Origin: Cornus controversa
Taxonomy: Eukaryota; Streptophyta; Magnoliopsida; Cornales; Cornaceae
Assembly (NCBI GenBank): GCA_026545225.1
Contig: CM048849.1
Coordinates: 13,027,541-13,091,540 of the forward strand
Direction of reading: 5' to 3'
DNA: 64,000 nucleotides
Both the position numbers and the translations under genes were made by a program. This document shows, one piece after another, positions 47,042-59,117 of this stretch; within the stretch, counting starts at the first letter, position 1, and the number at the start of each line of letters is the position of its first letter. The notes beneath the pieces are model-generated. The model saw only the letters and a program-made list of their open reading frames with translations, made no database searches and was not told where the DNA came from.

Positions 47042-47260
47042 CTCGTGAGGAAGAAGATGAACGGCTCAACCGAAGAAAACTCCACGCGCAGCCGCGAAGA
47101 GAAGATCGCGCAGATGCTAGCGGCGGATCGGACTGCGCCGGATGGCGGCGGATGATCGGGAATGGAAGATCGAGCGCTCGGGAGTGCTTGGAGAAGGCTT
47201 GGATCGCACAGAGGGAGAGAAGAAGTCGGATGGCCTTTTAAAATGGGAGGGAAGCCCAAC

Positions 47261-47271
47261 GGTTTAAATAG
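47261..47271 (-). promoter_or_regulatory. TATA-like motif of the internal promoter, copy 3
   Basis: Identical motif and spacing to copy 1. Confidence 0.45.
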
Positions 47272-47302
47272 CTTTTCGGCTCACGTGCAGGCTCCGCGTG
47301 CA

Positions 47303-47683
47303 TTTCGATTGATCGAAATGTGCATTTCGATCAATCGAAATTTCGATTGATCGAAATCTTGCTTCGATCAATCGAAACTAACTTCGATGGATCGAGATTG
47401 TCTCTTCGATCAATCGAACATTCCTCCCCTGAATCACATTTTGACTTCGATCAATCGAACATTTAATTGATGCAATCGAACTTTTATTTCGATCAATCGA
47501 AATCCCATTTCGATCAATCGAAAGTTTCGATCGATCGAAGACCTATCGAAGTGCTATCGAAGAATACCACCTCTCGGGACTTTGGACTTGGCAAATCTCT
47601 GCAATTTTTCGATCAATCGAAACCAAAATTTTGATCAATCGAAATGTTCGATTGATCGAAATCTTGGTTTCGATCAATCGAAA
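47303..47683. promoter_or_regulatory. Large internal palindrome cluster, copy 3
   Basis: Same arrangement. Two motifs that are degenerate in copies 1 and 2 are perfect here (TTTCGATCAATCGAAATCCC; TTTCGATCAATCGAAACC) and one is newly degenerate (TTTTGATCAATCGAAA). Confidence 0.65.
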
Positions 47684-47853
47684 TGCTCAAAAACAGTCAG
47701 TTTAAAATATGCTTCAGGGACTTGGATATTGGGGAATTAGATACTACATTGCTTAGATACAGACCTACTTTGGATTAAAGGGACACCATGGAAGCTTGAT
47801 AGCGACCATGGCTTCGCCACCTTACACGTCTATGGCGCGACGTCCGAGCCGGC

Positions 47854-50800
47854 TCACGAGTCAAAATACACGGGATCCGTCAAAGTGACGATATCCACGT
47901 ATTCGGTGGTGACTTGGTCATCCACGCACACTTTTAAGCGCTGCCCGTTTACTTTGAATATCGAACCATCTTTCAAGTCCTTCAATTCCACCGCTCCGTG
48001 TGGCGCGACGGAATTAACCAAAAATGGACCATCCCAACGGGAGCGAAGTTTTCCGGGAAACAAATGGAGGCGTGAGTTGTACAACCAAACTTTTTGGCCC
48101 GGCAAAAATGTTTTGACTCGAATATTACGATCGTGAAAGGCCTTGGACCTTGCCTTATAGATTTTCGCATTCTCATAAGCGTCATGTCGCAATTCTTCCA
48201 ATTCATTTAATTGAAGCTTTCGATTAGAACCGGCCTTTTTCATGTCAAAATTGAAGGTCTTGGTGGCCCACATAGCTTTATGCTCCAATTCAATCGGAAG
48301 ATGGCACGCCTTGCCATAAACTAACCGATAAGGTGACATTCCAATGGGAGTTTTATATGCGGTTCGGTATGCCCATAATGCGTCGTTTAGTCGCAATGAC
48401 CAATCCTTCCGGTCAGGCCGAACAGTTTTCTGAAGAATGTTCTTAATCTCCCTATTGGATACTTCTACTTGGCCACTAGTTTGAGGATGGTAGGGGGTGG
48501 CTACTTTGTGTGTGACGGAGTATTTGAGAAGCAAGGTTCGAAGGAACCGGTTACAGAAATGCTTACCTCCGTCACTGATGATGGCCCGAGGCGTACCAAA
48601 CCGGCTAAAAATGTTAGCTTGTATGAATTTAACCACGACTGCGTGATCGTTGGTTTTGGTAGCAACGGCCTCTATCCACTTAGATACGTAGTCCACCGCC
48701 ACAAGTATGTACTCATGACCAGTAGAGGGTGGAAATGGTCCCATGAAGTCAATGCCCCACACATCAAATATTTCAATGACAAGAATAGGGTTAAGAGGCA
48801 TCATGTCCTTCCGAGACATCGCGCCGAGGCGCTGACATCGCTCACAAGAGCGGCAGAATGAATATGCATCCCGATGAAGTGTCGGCCAGAAAAATCCGCA
48901 TTGAAGAATTTTTGCTGCGGTTTTCTTAGCACTAAAGTGTCCCCCACAAGCGAGTGTATGACAAAATTTAAGAATGCTTTGGAATTCACTGTTGGGTACA
49001 CACTTACGAATTATTTGATCGGGGCAGTATTTGAACAATTGAGGATCGTCCCAATAATATGATCGTGATTGGGAGAGAAAACGATCCTTCTCTTGTTTGG
49101 TCCAAGAAGATGGTATTTTACCGGTTGCCAAATAATTAACCACATCCTCATACCAAGGGATACTCTCTTGAGAGATGACAAAGAGTTGTTCATCCGGGAA
49201 GGATTCACAAACTGGAATGGAGTTATGGAGGGATTCAACAAGAATTCTAGAAAGGTGGTCAGCTACCACATTTTCAGTTCCCTTTTTGTCTCTAATCTCA
49301 AAATTGAACTCTTGCAACAAGAGTATCCATCGGATCAACCTAGGCTTAGTGTCCTTCTTCGCCAAAAGATGCCGGAGGGCAGCATGGTCCGAATAGACAA
49401 TGACCTTTGAACCTAATAAATAAGCTCGAAATTTGTCTAATGCAAATACTACCGCAAGCAATTCCTTTTCCGTTGTGGTATAATTGATTTGAGTCTCGGA
49501 AAGGGTTTTACTTGCGTAATAGATGACATGTGGCAGTTTGTCTACTCGTTGCCCCAAGACCGCACCCATGGCATAGTCGGATGCATCACACATAATCTCA
49601 AATGGGAGAGCCCAATTTGGAGGGATTAGAATTGGAGCGGTTGTAAGCATGGCGCGGAGTTTTTCAAAAGCGTCAAGGCACGCTTCATCAAAGGTAAAGT
49701 AAGACTCTTTTTCAAGAAGGCGACACAAAGGCCGAGAAATCTTGCTAAAGTCTTTGATGAAACGGCGATAAAAGCCCGCATGCCCAAGGAATGAACGAAT
49801 CTCTCTCACCGTGGATGGTGGAGGAAGTTTGGAAATGAGCTCAACCTTGGCTTTATCAACCTCTATTCCTCGCTTAGACACAATATGCCCTAGGACAATA
49901 CCCTCTTGAACCATAAAGTGACTCTTTTCCCAACTAAGAATTAGGTTGGTTTCTTGACATCTTTTGAGAACACAAGCTAGATTTTGGAGGCATGATTCAT
50001 ATGAAGGCCCAAAAATGGAAAAATCATCCATGAACACTTCTAAGAATTTTTCCACCATGTCCGAGAAGATAGACATCATACACCGTTGAAAAGTTGCCGG
50101 TGCATTGCACAACCCAAAGGGCATGCGTCTATAAGCAAATGTGCCGAAGGGACATGTAAAGGTGGTTTTCTCTTGGTCCCTCGGGTCTATAGCAACCTGA
50201 TTATAGCCGGAATATCCATCCAAAAAGCAATAAAAGCTTTGCCCGGCCAATCTCTCCAATATTTGATCAATGAATGGGAGGGGGAAGTGATCTTTCCGAG
50301 TGGCTGAATTTAATTTCCTATAATCAATGCACACTCTCCATCCTGTGGTGGTGCGTTGGGGAACTAATTCACCCTTATCATTAGGTTGCACCGTAATACC
50401 AGACTTCTTTGGAACCACTTGAGTGGGACTAACCCACTTGCTATCAGAGATGGGGTATATGATCCCCGCATCTAGTAACTTCACCACCTCCTTCATTACA
50501 ACGTCCTTCATGTTTGGATTCAATCGACGTTGTGCCTCCCTTGAGGTCTTTGCATCCTCTTCCAAGTGTATGCGATGCATACAAACAGAAGGGTCTATTC
50601 CCTTAAGATCTACCACACTCCATCCTATTGCTTCTTTGTGCTCTTTGAGCACCTTTATGAGTTCTAATTCTTGAGCATTTGTGAGATTGGAAGCAATAAT
50701 GACTGGAAGGGTCTCATTTGCGCCCAAGAAAACATACTTGAGTGTAGCTGGAAGAGGCTTTAGCTCAAGTTGTGGTGGGGAAATTAAAGAAGGAGTTTGG

Positions 50801-53487
50801 GGAGTTTTGGACAAAGGGGGCAAGGGTTCTCTCGGAACTCTCCACTTAGGCAAATCCATGACAGTATTAACATCGAGCATGGAATTGACTTCACATATGG
50901 ATTGCTCAATGTCAAAATCGTCATAGTTAAAATGATTTAGGCATGCCTCTAAAGGGTCCGTGGAAAGAATAGAAGGAAGTGCTTCTTGAACAAGGTCGTC
51001 CACAACATCGACACAAAAGCACTCACTTTCATCGTCGGGTGTGTGGTGGGAAGCATTGAAGATGTTCAAGCGGACTTTCATATTCCCAAAAGAGATGTCC
51101 ATCACTCCAGTACGGCAATTAACGCAAGCGTTTGCCGTGGCCAAGAATGGACGACCTAGAATGATAGGAATATGATGATTCAGATTTTGGACCGGTTCCG
51201 TGTCAAGGACTATGAAGTCCACCGGAAAATAGAATTTGTCCACTTGAATGATGACATCCTCAATGATGCCACGTGGTTGCTTCACCGAACGGTCGGCAAG
51301 TTGCAACACAACCGTGGTATGCTTGAGTTCCCCCAAACCTAGTTGTTGGTAAACTGAGAATGGAAGCAAATTGACACTAGCCCCTAGGTCAAGAAGTGCT
51401 TTTTCAGAAGATTGATTTCCGATGGTGCACGAAATGGTCGGAGCACCCTGATCTTTGAATTTAGGAGGGGCTTGGTGTTGGAAAATGGAGCTTATGTGCT
51501 CAGTTAAGAGGACTTTCTTAGGAACATTATTCCTAGATTTGCGCTTTTGAGTGCATAAGTCCTTCAAGAATTTCGCATAAGAGGGAATTTGTCGAATAGC
51601 ATCAAGGAGAGGGAGATTGATCTTTACTTGTTTGAAGATCTCCATCATGTCTTGGATTTTCTCTCCTTGCTTCCCGAAATGAGAAGGTTCCTTCAATCGT
51701 TGAGGAAAAGGAACCGGAGGTTCATAAGAGGTGTCAAGATTTGGAATCGATGATGCCACAACTTCACTTGCCTTTCCTTTTGGATTTGAAGGGGTATTTT
51801 GCAAATTTGGATTTAACGGAAACAATTTTTGATTTAATTGGGATTCTTTTGGATTTTTAGGTTGCTCTTGAAATTCCTTTCTCTCTTCCTCCCCTACCTT
51901 GGAGTTAATGATTTTACCACTCCTCAAGGTTGTGATTGATTGAACTTGCTCTGGAGGAGCATTACAAGTTGAAGATGATGGATCTTCAATCATATGCACA
52001 CCCTTGGGATTCGCCACCGGTTGACTTGGCAACTTACCTTCCTCCCTTCTATTTAAGGCATTAGCTAGTTGCCCGATTTGAGCTTCTAACCTAGCCATAG
52101 ATTGAGCATTGGCCTCAAGCTTAGAGATTGATTGAGAGTGAGTTTGCAATAAGCGGGTGTTGGCCTCAAGATTGCTTATCACTCGTTCTTCAAAGCTTTG
52201 GCTTCTTGGAGGAGGTGGTGGTTGTTGGTAATTTGATCTTTGATTGTAAGGTTGAGGGTTTGGCCTATAAAGAGGCTGTTGAGATTGGGAATTAAAAGAA
52301 CTTTGCCCTTGGAAAGAGGGACTTGATTCTTGATTCTTCCATGAAAAAGCCGGATGGTTCTTGTAACCAGGATTGTACGTGTTCGAATATGGATCATTCA
52401 TTTGTTTAGCGTACAAGGCATTCGCTTGCTCTTGAGCATAATCGGGAGATTGCCCGGCAATAGGACAATCTCGCACAAAATGCGAAGTGCTATAGCAAAA
52501 CGAACACCCCTCCTGATTTATGACAGATTGGTTAGGAATAGGCAGCCCATTTTTCATGATTAAATCCATTTTTCGGGACAAGGCTTCTACTTGCATGGCT
52601 ACCTCATCTACCCGTGAAATCTCATGCACTCCTCTACAAGGTTGGGTGGCCTTCCCTTTCCTAGTGGAGGAGCGTTGAGCTGAATTGTTGCTTAGGGTTT
52701 GAAAAAGTTTCCATGCCTCATCGGGGCTTTTCAAAAGGTACCCACCCCCACACGCGGAGTCTATCATTTGTCTATGTTGCTCACTCACCCCATCATAAAA
52801 ACTTTGCACTAGCTGCCATTTTGGGACAGCATGATGCGGACAAGATTTTAAGAGATCTTTTAACCTCTCCCACGTCTCATGGAATTGTTCTTGGTCAATT
52901 TGGGTGAATCCGGTGATTGCTCGCCGAATATCACTTGTCTTACCCATTGGGAAGTATTTTTTTAAGAACTCTATTTGCATTTCCGCCCAAGAATGGATTG
53001 AGTTGGGTTCTAGGGAATTGAACCAACTTCTAGCCTTATCTTTTAGGGAAAATGGAAACATACGTAGCTTTAGATCATCCTCCGTAAAGTGTGGTACACG
53101 AATGGTGGAACACACGGAAAAGAAGTAATCTAAGTGCCGGTATGGATCCTCATTAGGAAGACCGTGAAAGCTGTTAAGAAGGTTGAGGGTGGAGGACTTT
53201 ATTTCAAATTGATTTGCCGCTACATCCGGAAATTGAATACACGAAGGTACTTCAAATGTAGTCGGAAGGTAAAAGTCCATAAGCAACTCTCCTTGAGGAG
53301 GTGGTGGTGGAGGCGGTTGTTCATGATTAAAAGGGGGTAGACCAGGAGGTTGTCTCTCATTTGGTTCCATGTTTTCAGTTCTAGGCAAAATAGGGTCCCT
53401 AGAGGTTCCTCTACGTTGTCTAAGTGTTCGTTCAAGTTCACTATTACAAGGAAGCAAAGGAAGTGACAATGACCGTCTACCTAGCAT
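47854..53487 (-). CDS. gag-pol: Gag-Pol polyprotein of Athila copy 3
   Basis: 1877 codons, open from ATG 53487 to the stop at 47854, with the domain order and catalytic motifs of copy 1 (zinc knuckle [29 protein letters not shown], integrase DD35E). It shares residues with copy 2 against copy 1 ([29 protein letters not shown]) and has a few of its own ([18 protein letters not shown]). Directly downstream of the outer 5' LTR4, it is the copy best placed for full-length transcription and may be functional. Confidence 0.92.
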   Translation of the reverse strand: MLGRRSLSLPLLPCNSELERTLRQRRGTSRDPILPRTENMEPNERQPPGLPPFNHEQPPPPPPPQGELLMDFYLPTTFEVPSCIQFPDVAANQFEIKSSTLNLLNSFHGLPNEDPYRHLDYFFSVCSTIRVPHFTEDDLKLRMFPFSLKDKARSWFNSLEPNSIHSWAEMQIEFLKKYFPMGKTSDIRRAITGFTQIDQEQFHETWERLKDLLKSCPHHAVPKWQLVQSFYDGVSEQHRQMIDSACGGGYLLKSPDEAWKLFQTLSNNSAQRSSTRKGKATQPCRGVHEISRVDEVAMQVEALSRKMDLIMKNGLPIPNQSVINQEGCSFCYSTSHFVRDCPIAGQSPDYAQEQANALYAKQMNDPYSNTYNPGYKNHPAFSWKNQESSPSFQGQSSFNSQSQQPLYRPNPQPYNQRSNYQQPPPPPRSQSFEERVISNLEANTRLLQTHSQSISKLEANAQSMARLEAQIGQLANALNRREEGKLPSQPVANPKGVHMIEDPSSSTCNAPPEQVQSITTLRSGKIINSKVGEEERKEFQEQPKNPKESQLNQKLFPLNPNLQNTPSNPKGKASEVVASSIPNLDTSYEPPVPFPQRLKEPSHFGKQGEKIQDMMEIFKQVKINLPLLDAIRQIPSYAKFLKDLCTQKRKSRNNVPKKVLLTEHISSIFQHQAPPKFKDQGAPTISCTIGNQSSEKALLDLGASVNLLPFSVYQQLGLGELKHTTVVLQLADRSVKQPRGIIEDVIIQVDKFYFPVDFIVLDTEPVQNLNHHIPIILGRPFLATANACVNCRTGVMDISFGNMKVRLNIFNASHHTPDDESECFCVDVVDDLVQEALPSILSTDPLEACLNHFNYDDFDIEQSICEVNSMLDVNTVMDLPKWRVPREPLPPLSKTPQTPSLISPPQLELKPLPATLKYVFLGANETLPVIIASNLTNAQELELIKVLKEHKEAIGWSVVDLKGIDPSVCMHRIHLEEDAKTSREAQRRLNPNMKDVVMKEVVKLLDAGIIYPISDSKWVSPTQVVPKKSGITVQPNDKGELVPQRTTTGWRVCIDYRKLNSATRKDHFPLPFIDQILERLAGQSFYCFLDGYSGYNQVAIDPRDQEKTTFTCPFGTFAYRRMPFGLCNAPATFQRCMMSIFSDMVEKFLEVFMDDFSIFGPSYESCLQNLACVLKRCQETNLILSWEKSHFMVQEGIVLGHIVSKRGIEVDKAKVELISKLPPPSTVREIRSFLGHAGFYRRFIKDFSKISRPLCRLLEKESYFTFDEACLDAFEKLRAMLTTAPILIPPNWALPFEIMCDASDYAMGAVLGQRVDKLPHVIYYASKTLSETQINYTTTEKELLAVVFALDKFRAYLLGSKVIVYSDHAALRHLLAKKDTKPRLIRWILLLQEFNFEIRDKKGTENVVADHLSRILVESLHNSIPVCESFPDEQLFVISQESIPWYEDVVNYLATGKIPSSWTKQEKDRFLSQSRSYYWDDPQLFKYCPDQIIRKCVPNSEFQSILKFCHTLACGGHFSAKKTAAKILQCGFFWPTLHRDAYSFCRSCERCQRLGAMSRKDMMPLNPILVIEIFDVWGIDFMGPFPPSTGHEYILVAVDYVSKWIEAVATKTNDHAVVVKFIQANIFSRFGTPRAIISDGGKHFCNRFLRTLLLKYSVTHKVATPYHPQTSGQVEVSNREIKNILQKTVRPDRKDWSLRLNDALWAYRTAYKTPIGMSPYRLVYGKACHLPIELEHKAMWATKTFNFDMKKAGSNRKLQLNELEELRHDAYENAKIYKARSKAFHDRNIRVKTFLPGQKVWLYNSRLHLFPGKLRSRWDGPFLVNSVAPHGAVELKDLKDGSIFKVNGQRLKVCVDDQVTTEYVDIVTLTDPVYFDS

Positions 53488-53748
53488 GCATTAACAATTG
53501 AACAGCACCTCTACACACAAAGTAACAATCATATATACAAAAGAATGTGAATGATTCAAACCACCAAGTTTTGAAGTTATACTCACAAAGGGTTCCAATT
53601 TGAATTCTTCTAGATGCCCGCAATGTGGTATACCTAAAATCAAGAAGTTTGAGATATAAGAACAAGATATATACAAAAAAGAATGAAAGAATTTCTAGCC
53701 TAAGAATTAAACCAGATTTAATCTTCCAATGGCGACAATTAAACCGTA

Positions 53749-53767
53749 GTCCCCGGCAACGGCGCCA
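53749..53767 (-). other. Primer binding site, copy 3
   Basis: Identical to copy 2 and next to the outer 5' LTR4. Confidence 0.9.
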
Positions 53768-53773
53768 AAATTT

Positions 53774-55201
53774 TGATGTGGTCGGAACTAAATTATATTG
53801 TAAGCTTAATTTTGCCCTTTTTATCAAAATATAATTTAACCACTCGCAAGAGCACGAATCTTTGTAGATAAGGTTCTATATAGAGGGTATCGATCCCACG
53901 AGGACTAGTCGTTAATTGTCATAAAGAAAGATTAATTCTACTTTAATTCTAAAGAAACAGGTTTTTGGTTTTGTGTTTAAAACTATTGCGTAAATGAAAT
54001 GACGATAAAATTAAAGAGTAAAGTCGGGAGAGAGAACTAGGGTTGGTTTCCACCACTAGCCATTCACATGTTCATAAGTGTAGCAAGCATGGGGTTCATT
54101 AATTAAATGCCTAACAATGTCATTAGGCTTGTGACCTCAATGACATATCAAAAGATCAATGTGTGTGCTAACCTATCATAATCCATCTTCAACAAGCATA
54201 GCTCTTCAACCTAACTAACTACCTAATTACCCTACTCTCTACGTAAACACTACATGCATCCAAACTACCTTGTCTTGGCATGGTCTATACAAACTAGCAT
54301 CACACATTCATTTAAACACCATTATCTAACCATCATTTGCACTTCTTGTGGAATATGCAAATGTTGTGCATTCAAGTGACAAAACCTACTCTAAGACAAG
54401 AATAAATTCCATATCAAATGAATATATATAAGAAATGTATTTGTGTACATAATCACTAGGCTAAATAATCAACATTTAATTACAAATCCCCAAGAGCTAC
54501 AAAGATGAACAAGTTTACATGGCTAGGGGTTGAAACCAACACCCTAGTAGAAGAGTTAGTTGCTCATGGTTGCCTTGCACCCTTCCATTGATGAAGAGAA
54601 TGAAGCTTCTTGGTCTGGTTCAGCTTTTCTCTTCCTCTCCCGAAGGTCTCTCTGCTGATCTTCTTGTGTGTTTGTTGAGAGATATGAGATATGTGGCTTT
54701 TTGTGCTTTTTGTATGCTTTTTGGCTCCTTTGGGCCCACCATATATATATATATATATATATATCATTATATATATCTCTTGTATCAAGAAGGCCCCCAA
54801 AAGTCTTGTTCAAGTCAGACAATCCCCCTAAGTCGTTCAAAAAGGGAGATTTTGTTGCAAGTGGGAGAGCAGGTGAGCAAGTGGCCAAGTGGGCTCTGCA
54901 GCATTTCGATTGATCGAAATTGCATTTCGATTGATCGAAATTTCGATCAATCGAAATGAGATTTCGATCAATCGAAATCTCGATTGATCGAAATCCACAT
55001 CTCGATTGATCGAAATGCCTTGGCAACATTTTCTGATTTCATCTCTTGCCTGCAGAAAGCTTCCAACTCTGCTCCATTTACTCCAATACCTGCAATACAT
55101 CAAAAACACAAAAATACCGTAAACATATCTCGGTAAACGCAAAAACGGAACTAACATATGCAATAAAGAGGGTTCAAATGCATAGAATTGAACACTTATC
55201 A
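53774..55201 (-). repeat. Athila array LTR4 (outer 5' LTR, copy 3)
   Basis: 1428 bases with the longest TA tract. It ends ACACTTATCA at 55201, directly before the outer GTCTA duplication. For the minus-strand array this is the first LTR met by transcription. Confidence 0.92.
54904..55015. promoter_or_regulatory. Palindrome cluster in LTR4 U3
   Basis: The same six-motif, 112-base cluster; intact in the outer 5' LTR, the one expected to drive transcription into the array. Confidence 0.6.
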
Positions 55202-57405
55202 GTCTAGGTTTGAGGATTATGTTTATATTGATATTTTTATATAATTTTTATGTTTTCTTTCTGTTGCTTTCTGTTGATAAGTTTTGTGAGATTGATTATA
55301 CTAACTGTATATAGGAGTATAGATTTGTATATATATGAATATATGCATATATATTTAATGTATGTGTATAATGTATAGAAATCGTACATGCATGAATTTG
55401 GGTTGGAAAGCGATGTTAATTTGTAAACCTTTTATGCTGTTATTGTCCAGTAAACGACCCTCGATCTTTATAAAAACAGATCATTGAGGAATTTGGCTTT
55501 AATTTTTGAATTTTTGTGAAGAACCCTAGAACTTGTGAATTGGGGGTTTTGATTCGGCCCATTTTTTATAGGACTTTTTGTACCAATGGGTAGAGGGGAT
55601 CAAGAGGATAATATTGGTAAACAAATCGGGGTGAACGGATGTTGGAAGACGCTGAAAAAAAGGCCAAAAAAAACCCCAGAGAACTATCATGCGCGCTGGG
55701 GAAGATGATCCAGCAGGTGCATGTTCCCCACGCACGCCGCCGACGCATGGGGGCATGTCAGGTCAGCGTTGGCGCCGGCCAATGCTGCAAAAAGGATTTT
55801 TTGGCCCCACTCACGGGGCCCACCTCTGGCCCCATTCCGAACTATTTTGATTTCTTTTTTATATTTTTGAAATGTTTTTGAAATCTTGAAAATTTGAGAA
55901 ATCATTTTTTAAAACTACTTAAATATTTCTAAAAATTCCCAAAATTTTATTTTAACTTCTTAGGGGTTAAATAAACTTGGGTTTTAAATTTCATGTAGAA
56001 ATGAGCTTCCCTTGTGGTTAAATGAATTTTTAAAGTGTCTCAAAATTGGGTTTTTCACCTTCTTTTATTTAGAAAATATTTTTAAAAATTTCAGAAAATT
56101 CTAAAAAAATATAGGTAATCTTATAGGCATAAAATACACTTGGGTTTTAAATTTCAGGTGAAAATAAGTTTCCCTTGTGATTTTATTGGTTTTAAAAGCA
56201 TGCCTCAAAACTATGTTTTATTTTCTTTTACTAGAAAAATACTTTTTAAAATTACCAAAAATTCCAGAATAATTAAAAATGGTTTCAGGAATATAATAGG
56301 CCTGAAAACCTAGATTAGAGTTAGGTTTTAACTCCCTCAAAGGTTTAGATACACTGGAGGTTTGGTTGGGTGATTGCTCATAAAATGGATAATTGTATTA
56401 TGTTATTCCTTGATAGTATTTTCCTTTGAAATTATAAATGTCCATGAAATACTTGATTTTGATTTATATGTGAACGAGTTGTCTAATTGTGATGATTGCA
56501 TATCGGATAATTTTAAATCATTTTTTTGTGCAATTTTAATCATGATGCACTTTATTTTATTTCATGTTGTAAATTGGTTTGGGAGGCATGTAAGGATTGC
56601 CGGGGCTTGTTAGGATTGCCAATACCTATTAAGGTATGTAAAGTTAAAGGAGGTTTGTAAGGATTGCCATGGGCATGTCAGGATTGCCAATACCTATTAA
56701 GGTATCCAAGGATAAAAATGGTGGCATGTCAGGATCGCTTAAACTTGATATTATACATGTTTATGTTTCCTACTTCTGAACTTAAAGAATGTGTTCACTT
56801 TTGTATGATAAAGGTTTTGATGGAACATTGTAAAGGATGATTGTTGATTTGAAAATATGAATTGGATAAGGAATGACTTGTATGTTGTATCTCTATATTC
56901 CTCTTGTGTCCCTCATACTGAGGGTGTGTATATTGGTTCTCTGATTGGGATGTAGTAGATAGGAATTGCTTGTGGGTTTAACCCACTTTGTTGATATTTC
57001 AAGTCCTAGGCAGGTTCCACCGTGAAGATACAATTTTAAGGTTTGGTTGTGGCAGACATCTTCTCTCTCTCACCAATTTTAGCGTAGGAACTTATTCTCT
57101 TCTTCCAGTTCAAACTGTAAACTCTTTTGAGATTTTGGTTATTGATTTTTAATTTAGGGTTCAAACTTTTGGTTCTTTATGGTTAAGTAGTCCTTGGATT
57201 ATTGGACTTCCAAATCGTATTACCAGACATGTACATATTCATTTAATGTTTGTTTTTAATTCAGAGGGACATTCGATTCTGCTTTTAGAATTTATTTCAT
57301 TCTGTCTTTTGTACTTTATGTTTGTTGCTATTAGTTGTTAGTAACTCTCAGGTTTTCTGTATGAGACTAGCCACCTCATGCGCAAAATTTTGTGAGGGTA
57401 TTTCA
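55202..57405 (+). repeat. Chromovirus 3' LTR, right part
   Basis: Begins with the second copy of GTCTA (55202-55206) and continues collinearly with the 5' LTR from 12389, ending GGGTATTTCA at 57405. It carries many substitutions and small indels relative to the 5' copy, and a segment (about 55640-55800) that is longer and more GC-rich than its counterpart near 12830-12900. Confidence 0.85.
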
Positions 57406-57410
57406 GACGC

Positions 57411-57537
57411 AGCAACCCAAACACGGGTCATATCTAAAGCCAAATGTACCCTAGTAATCCAGACAACGTCAATGCAAACAATGTTTTCTTCCAAGCCACG
57501 GGTCGTTCATTGAGTATATACAGCATTGAATCGAAAT
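57411..57537 (+). other. Right flank of the chromovirus, possible exon remnant
   Basis: A short non-LTR segment between the chromovirus end and the next LTR start. It begins AG|CAACCC after the GACGC duplication, consistent with a splice acceptor completing the candidate intron at 11787. One frame stays open for over 30 codons (TRVISKAKCTLVIQTT). Not recognised. Confidence 0.35.
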
Positions 57538-59062
57538 TGTAACGACCTGGATTATTTTAACCGGTTCTAGATTAATTTTGGACCAGATTTATTTTTTTCT
57601 TTCCTTCAAATTAATTAATTTTGGAAGGATACGGATATATGTATATGCATATATGAGTATATATATATATGGTGGGTCTATATGTAATTATGGATATATG
57701 GAGATACATGTACATGATAAATACATGTATATAGATGGGAGATGATAATATGTATGAATAATGTAATGTATACCTACATGGGTGTATGTATTCTTTTAAA
57801 TACACATGTGGGTTAAGTATGTATATATATATAATATATGCATATATTTTAAGTGGCTGAGAGTGTATAATATTATGTGTGGTGTATATTGAAAGAGTAG
57901 ACAAGAAGATTGAAAATAAAGAGACCCATGTGGGTCGGCTGAGGATGAGAGAAAGAGAAGAAGAAAGAAAGAAGAAAAGAAGGAGAAGGAGAGAGAGAGA
58001 GAGGCTCGCTGATTTTAGTGAGAAAATAGATATATAGAGAGAGCTTGAGAGAGAAACCAAAAGGGAAGAAGATGGTGGCAGCTGTGGTGCGGGTTAGCTC
58101 ACGGCTGGAGTGGTTACTCACGGTTCGGTGAGGAGTGACGGAATGGTGCACTTGGGTGATGTTTGGTTTCAGTTGGTGGTGAGGTCAAGCTGCCTTGGTG
58201 GTTTTGGGTGGCCAGTGTGTGTTGCAGAGGCTGTTTATGGGGTTGCTTCAGCGGTGAATGGTCAGGGAAGATAACTGAACATCACAGAGTTTCAGACGAC
58301 CGACAGATTAGTCCGGTCGGACGGAACTACCATTTCGGTCGACCAAAGCAATTCTTCAACCAACCGACGGTGCCGAGTTGTGCTTTAACAGTATTGAAAC
58401 CTGGTACGTTGTGTTCGGAAGGGACTCTAGCTGGGTTTTCATGATGGTTGCTTAGCTTGGATAGCCATGGTGACTGGTGTATGGTGGTTCTTAGCTGGTT
58501 GTATTGGGCTGTTTGTTGACAATTTTAATTGGTTCCAGTGGGTTGTACCAAGGGTGGTGAACCCTGACAGTTGTGGTGCTTTGATGGGTTGGTGAGTGGG
58601 TCTTCTTGGAGTGGTGGAGGTGACGGCTCAGTCCGGCAGTGGCCGTGTAGGGCGGTCGATTTGGTTTCAGGTCGGCTGAGACGGGTGGAGTACATGGTGA
58701 GCTCCATAGTGGCTGGTGGCTCGGTTCAACTAGTGGTAATTGTTGAGGGGTGCCAAAGCTTGTGGTTGATGCTCCAAAAAGACAGGGACATGGTTTATTG
58801 GTGGGTTTAGCTTGATCACAGTTTTGGAGTAGATGATGGAAGCCTTTCGGGTTGGTATCATGGCAGTAGTTGTGCATGGCCATTGGTGTTTGGTTGGCTG
58901 GCTGTGTGGATTACATGGCTTGAGGAAAAATAACTATATATATATATATATGGATGATGGGTTATAATGAGGATTGGGCCAAAGCATGAGTTAGGTCAAA
59001 CGTATAAATTAGATAGAAGGAAATGAATTGGTCCAGTGGATTTGTTCGTGTGGGCTTTGACA
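57538..59062 (+). mobile_element. LTR-like sequence, start of a Ty3/gypsy LTR
   Basis: Begins TGTAACGACCTGG, an LTR start like that of the chromovirus and of the LTR at 5229. It follows the same internal order: AT-rich with TA tracts (57640-57850), GA-rich (57945-58065), GGTGG-rich (58070-58900). Around 58288-58350 there are GGTCGACC/TTTCGGTCGACC-type motifs. The right end is not resolved; the segment may be cut by the sequence that begins near 59063. No coding content. Confidence 0.5.
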
Positions 59063-59117
59063 CGCGATTAAACAGGACATAAAAATGAACCGCTTTACAA
59101 ACACGAGCACAATAAAA
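59063..59117 (-). repeat. 55-base inverted repeat, left copy
   Basis: The inverse of 63946-64000 with 8 mismatches in 55. Six of the mismatches read A here where the complement of the right copy has G. Confidence 0.75.

Larger units (their letters stand above)
18936..55201 (-). mobile_element. Tandem array of three Athila-clade elements sharing four LTRs
   Basis: Four near-identical LTRs (18936-20361, 30548-31969, 42161-43580, 53774-55201) alternate with three near-identical internal regions (20362-30547, 31970-42160, 43581-53773). The LTR start-to-start period is 11612, 11613 and 11613 bases. A single duplication, GTCTA (18931-18935 and 55202-55206), flanks the whole structure and none flanks the inner LTRs. 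So this is one insertion later expanded, most simply by unequal LTR-LTR exchange. Gag and Pol motifs, the primer site and an ORF downstream of pol place it in the Athila clade. Copies carry private substitutions, which argues against an assembly duplicate. Confidence 0.92.
11871..57405 (+). mobile_element. Old chromovirus (Ty3/gypsy, Tekay/Del-like), broken and split by the Athila array
   Basis: The parts are: 5' LTR (11871-14503), Met-type PBS (14505-14517), decayed gag-pol (14614-18290), polypurine tract (18362-18382), and 3' LTR in two pieces (18383-18935 and 55202-57405) separated by the Athila array. The C-terminal chromodomain-like tail and long LTRs fit the Tekay/Del clade. The 5-base word GACGC flanks it (11866-11870 and 57406-57410). 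The 5' LTR lacks the expected terminal TG and about 40 further bases near its start, so the 5' duplication is less secure. The two LTRs differ by many substitutions and indels, so it is much older than the array inside it. Confidence 0.8.

Noticed and set aside
18936..55201. Array as an assembly artefact
   Set aside because: Each unit has private substitutions, different TA and poly-C lengths and one unit-specific frameshift, and only the outer edges carry the target duplication. Long reads would still be needed for certainty.
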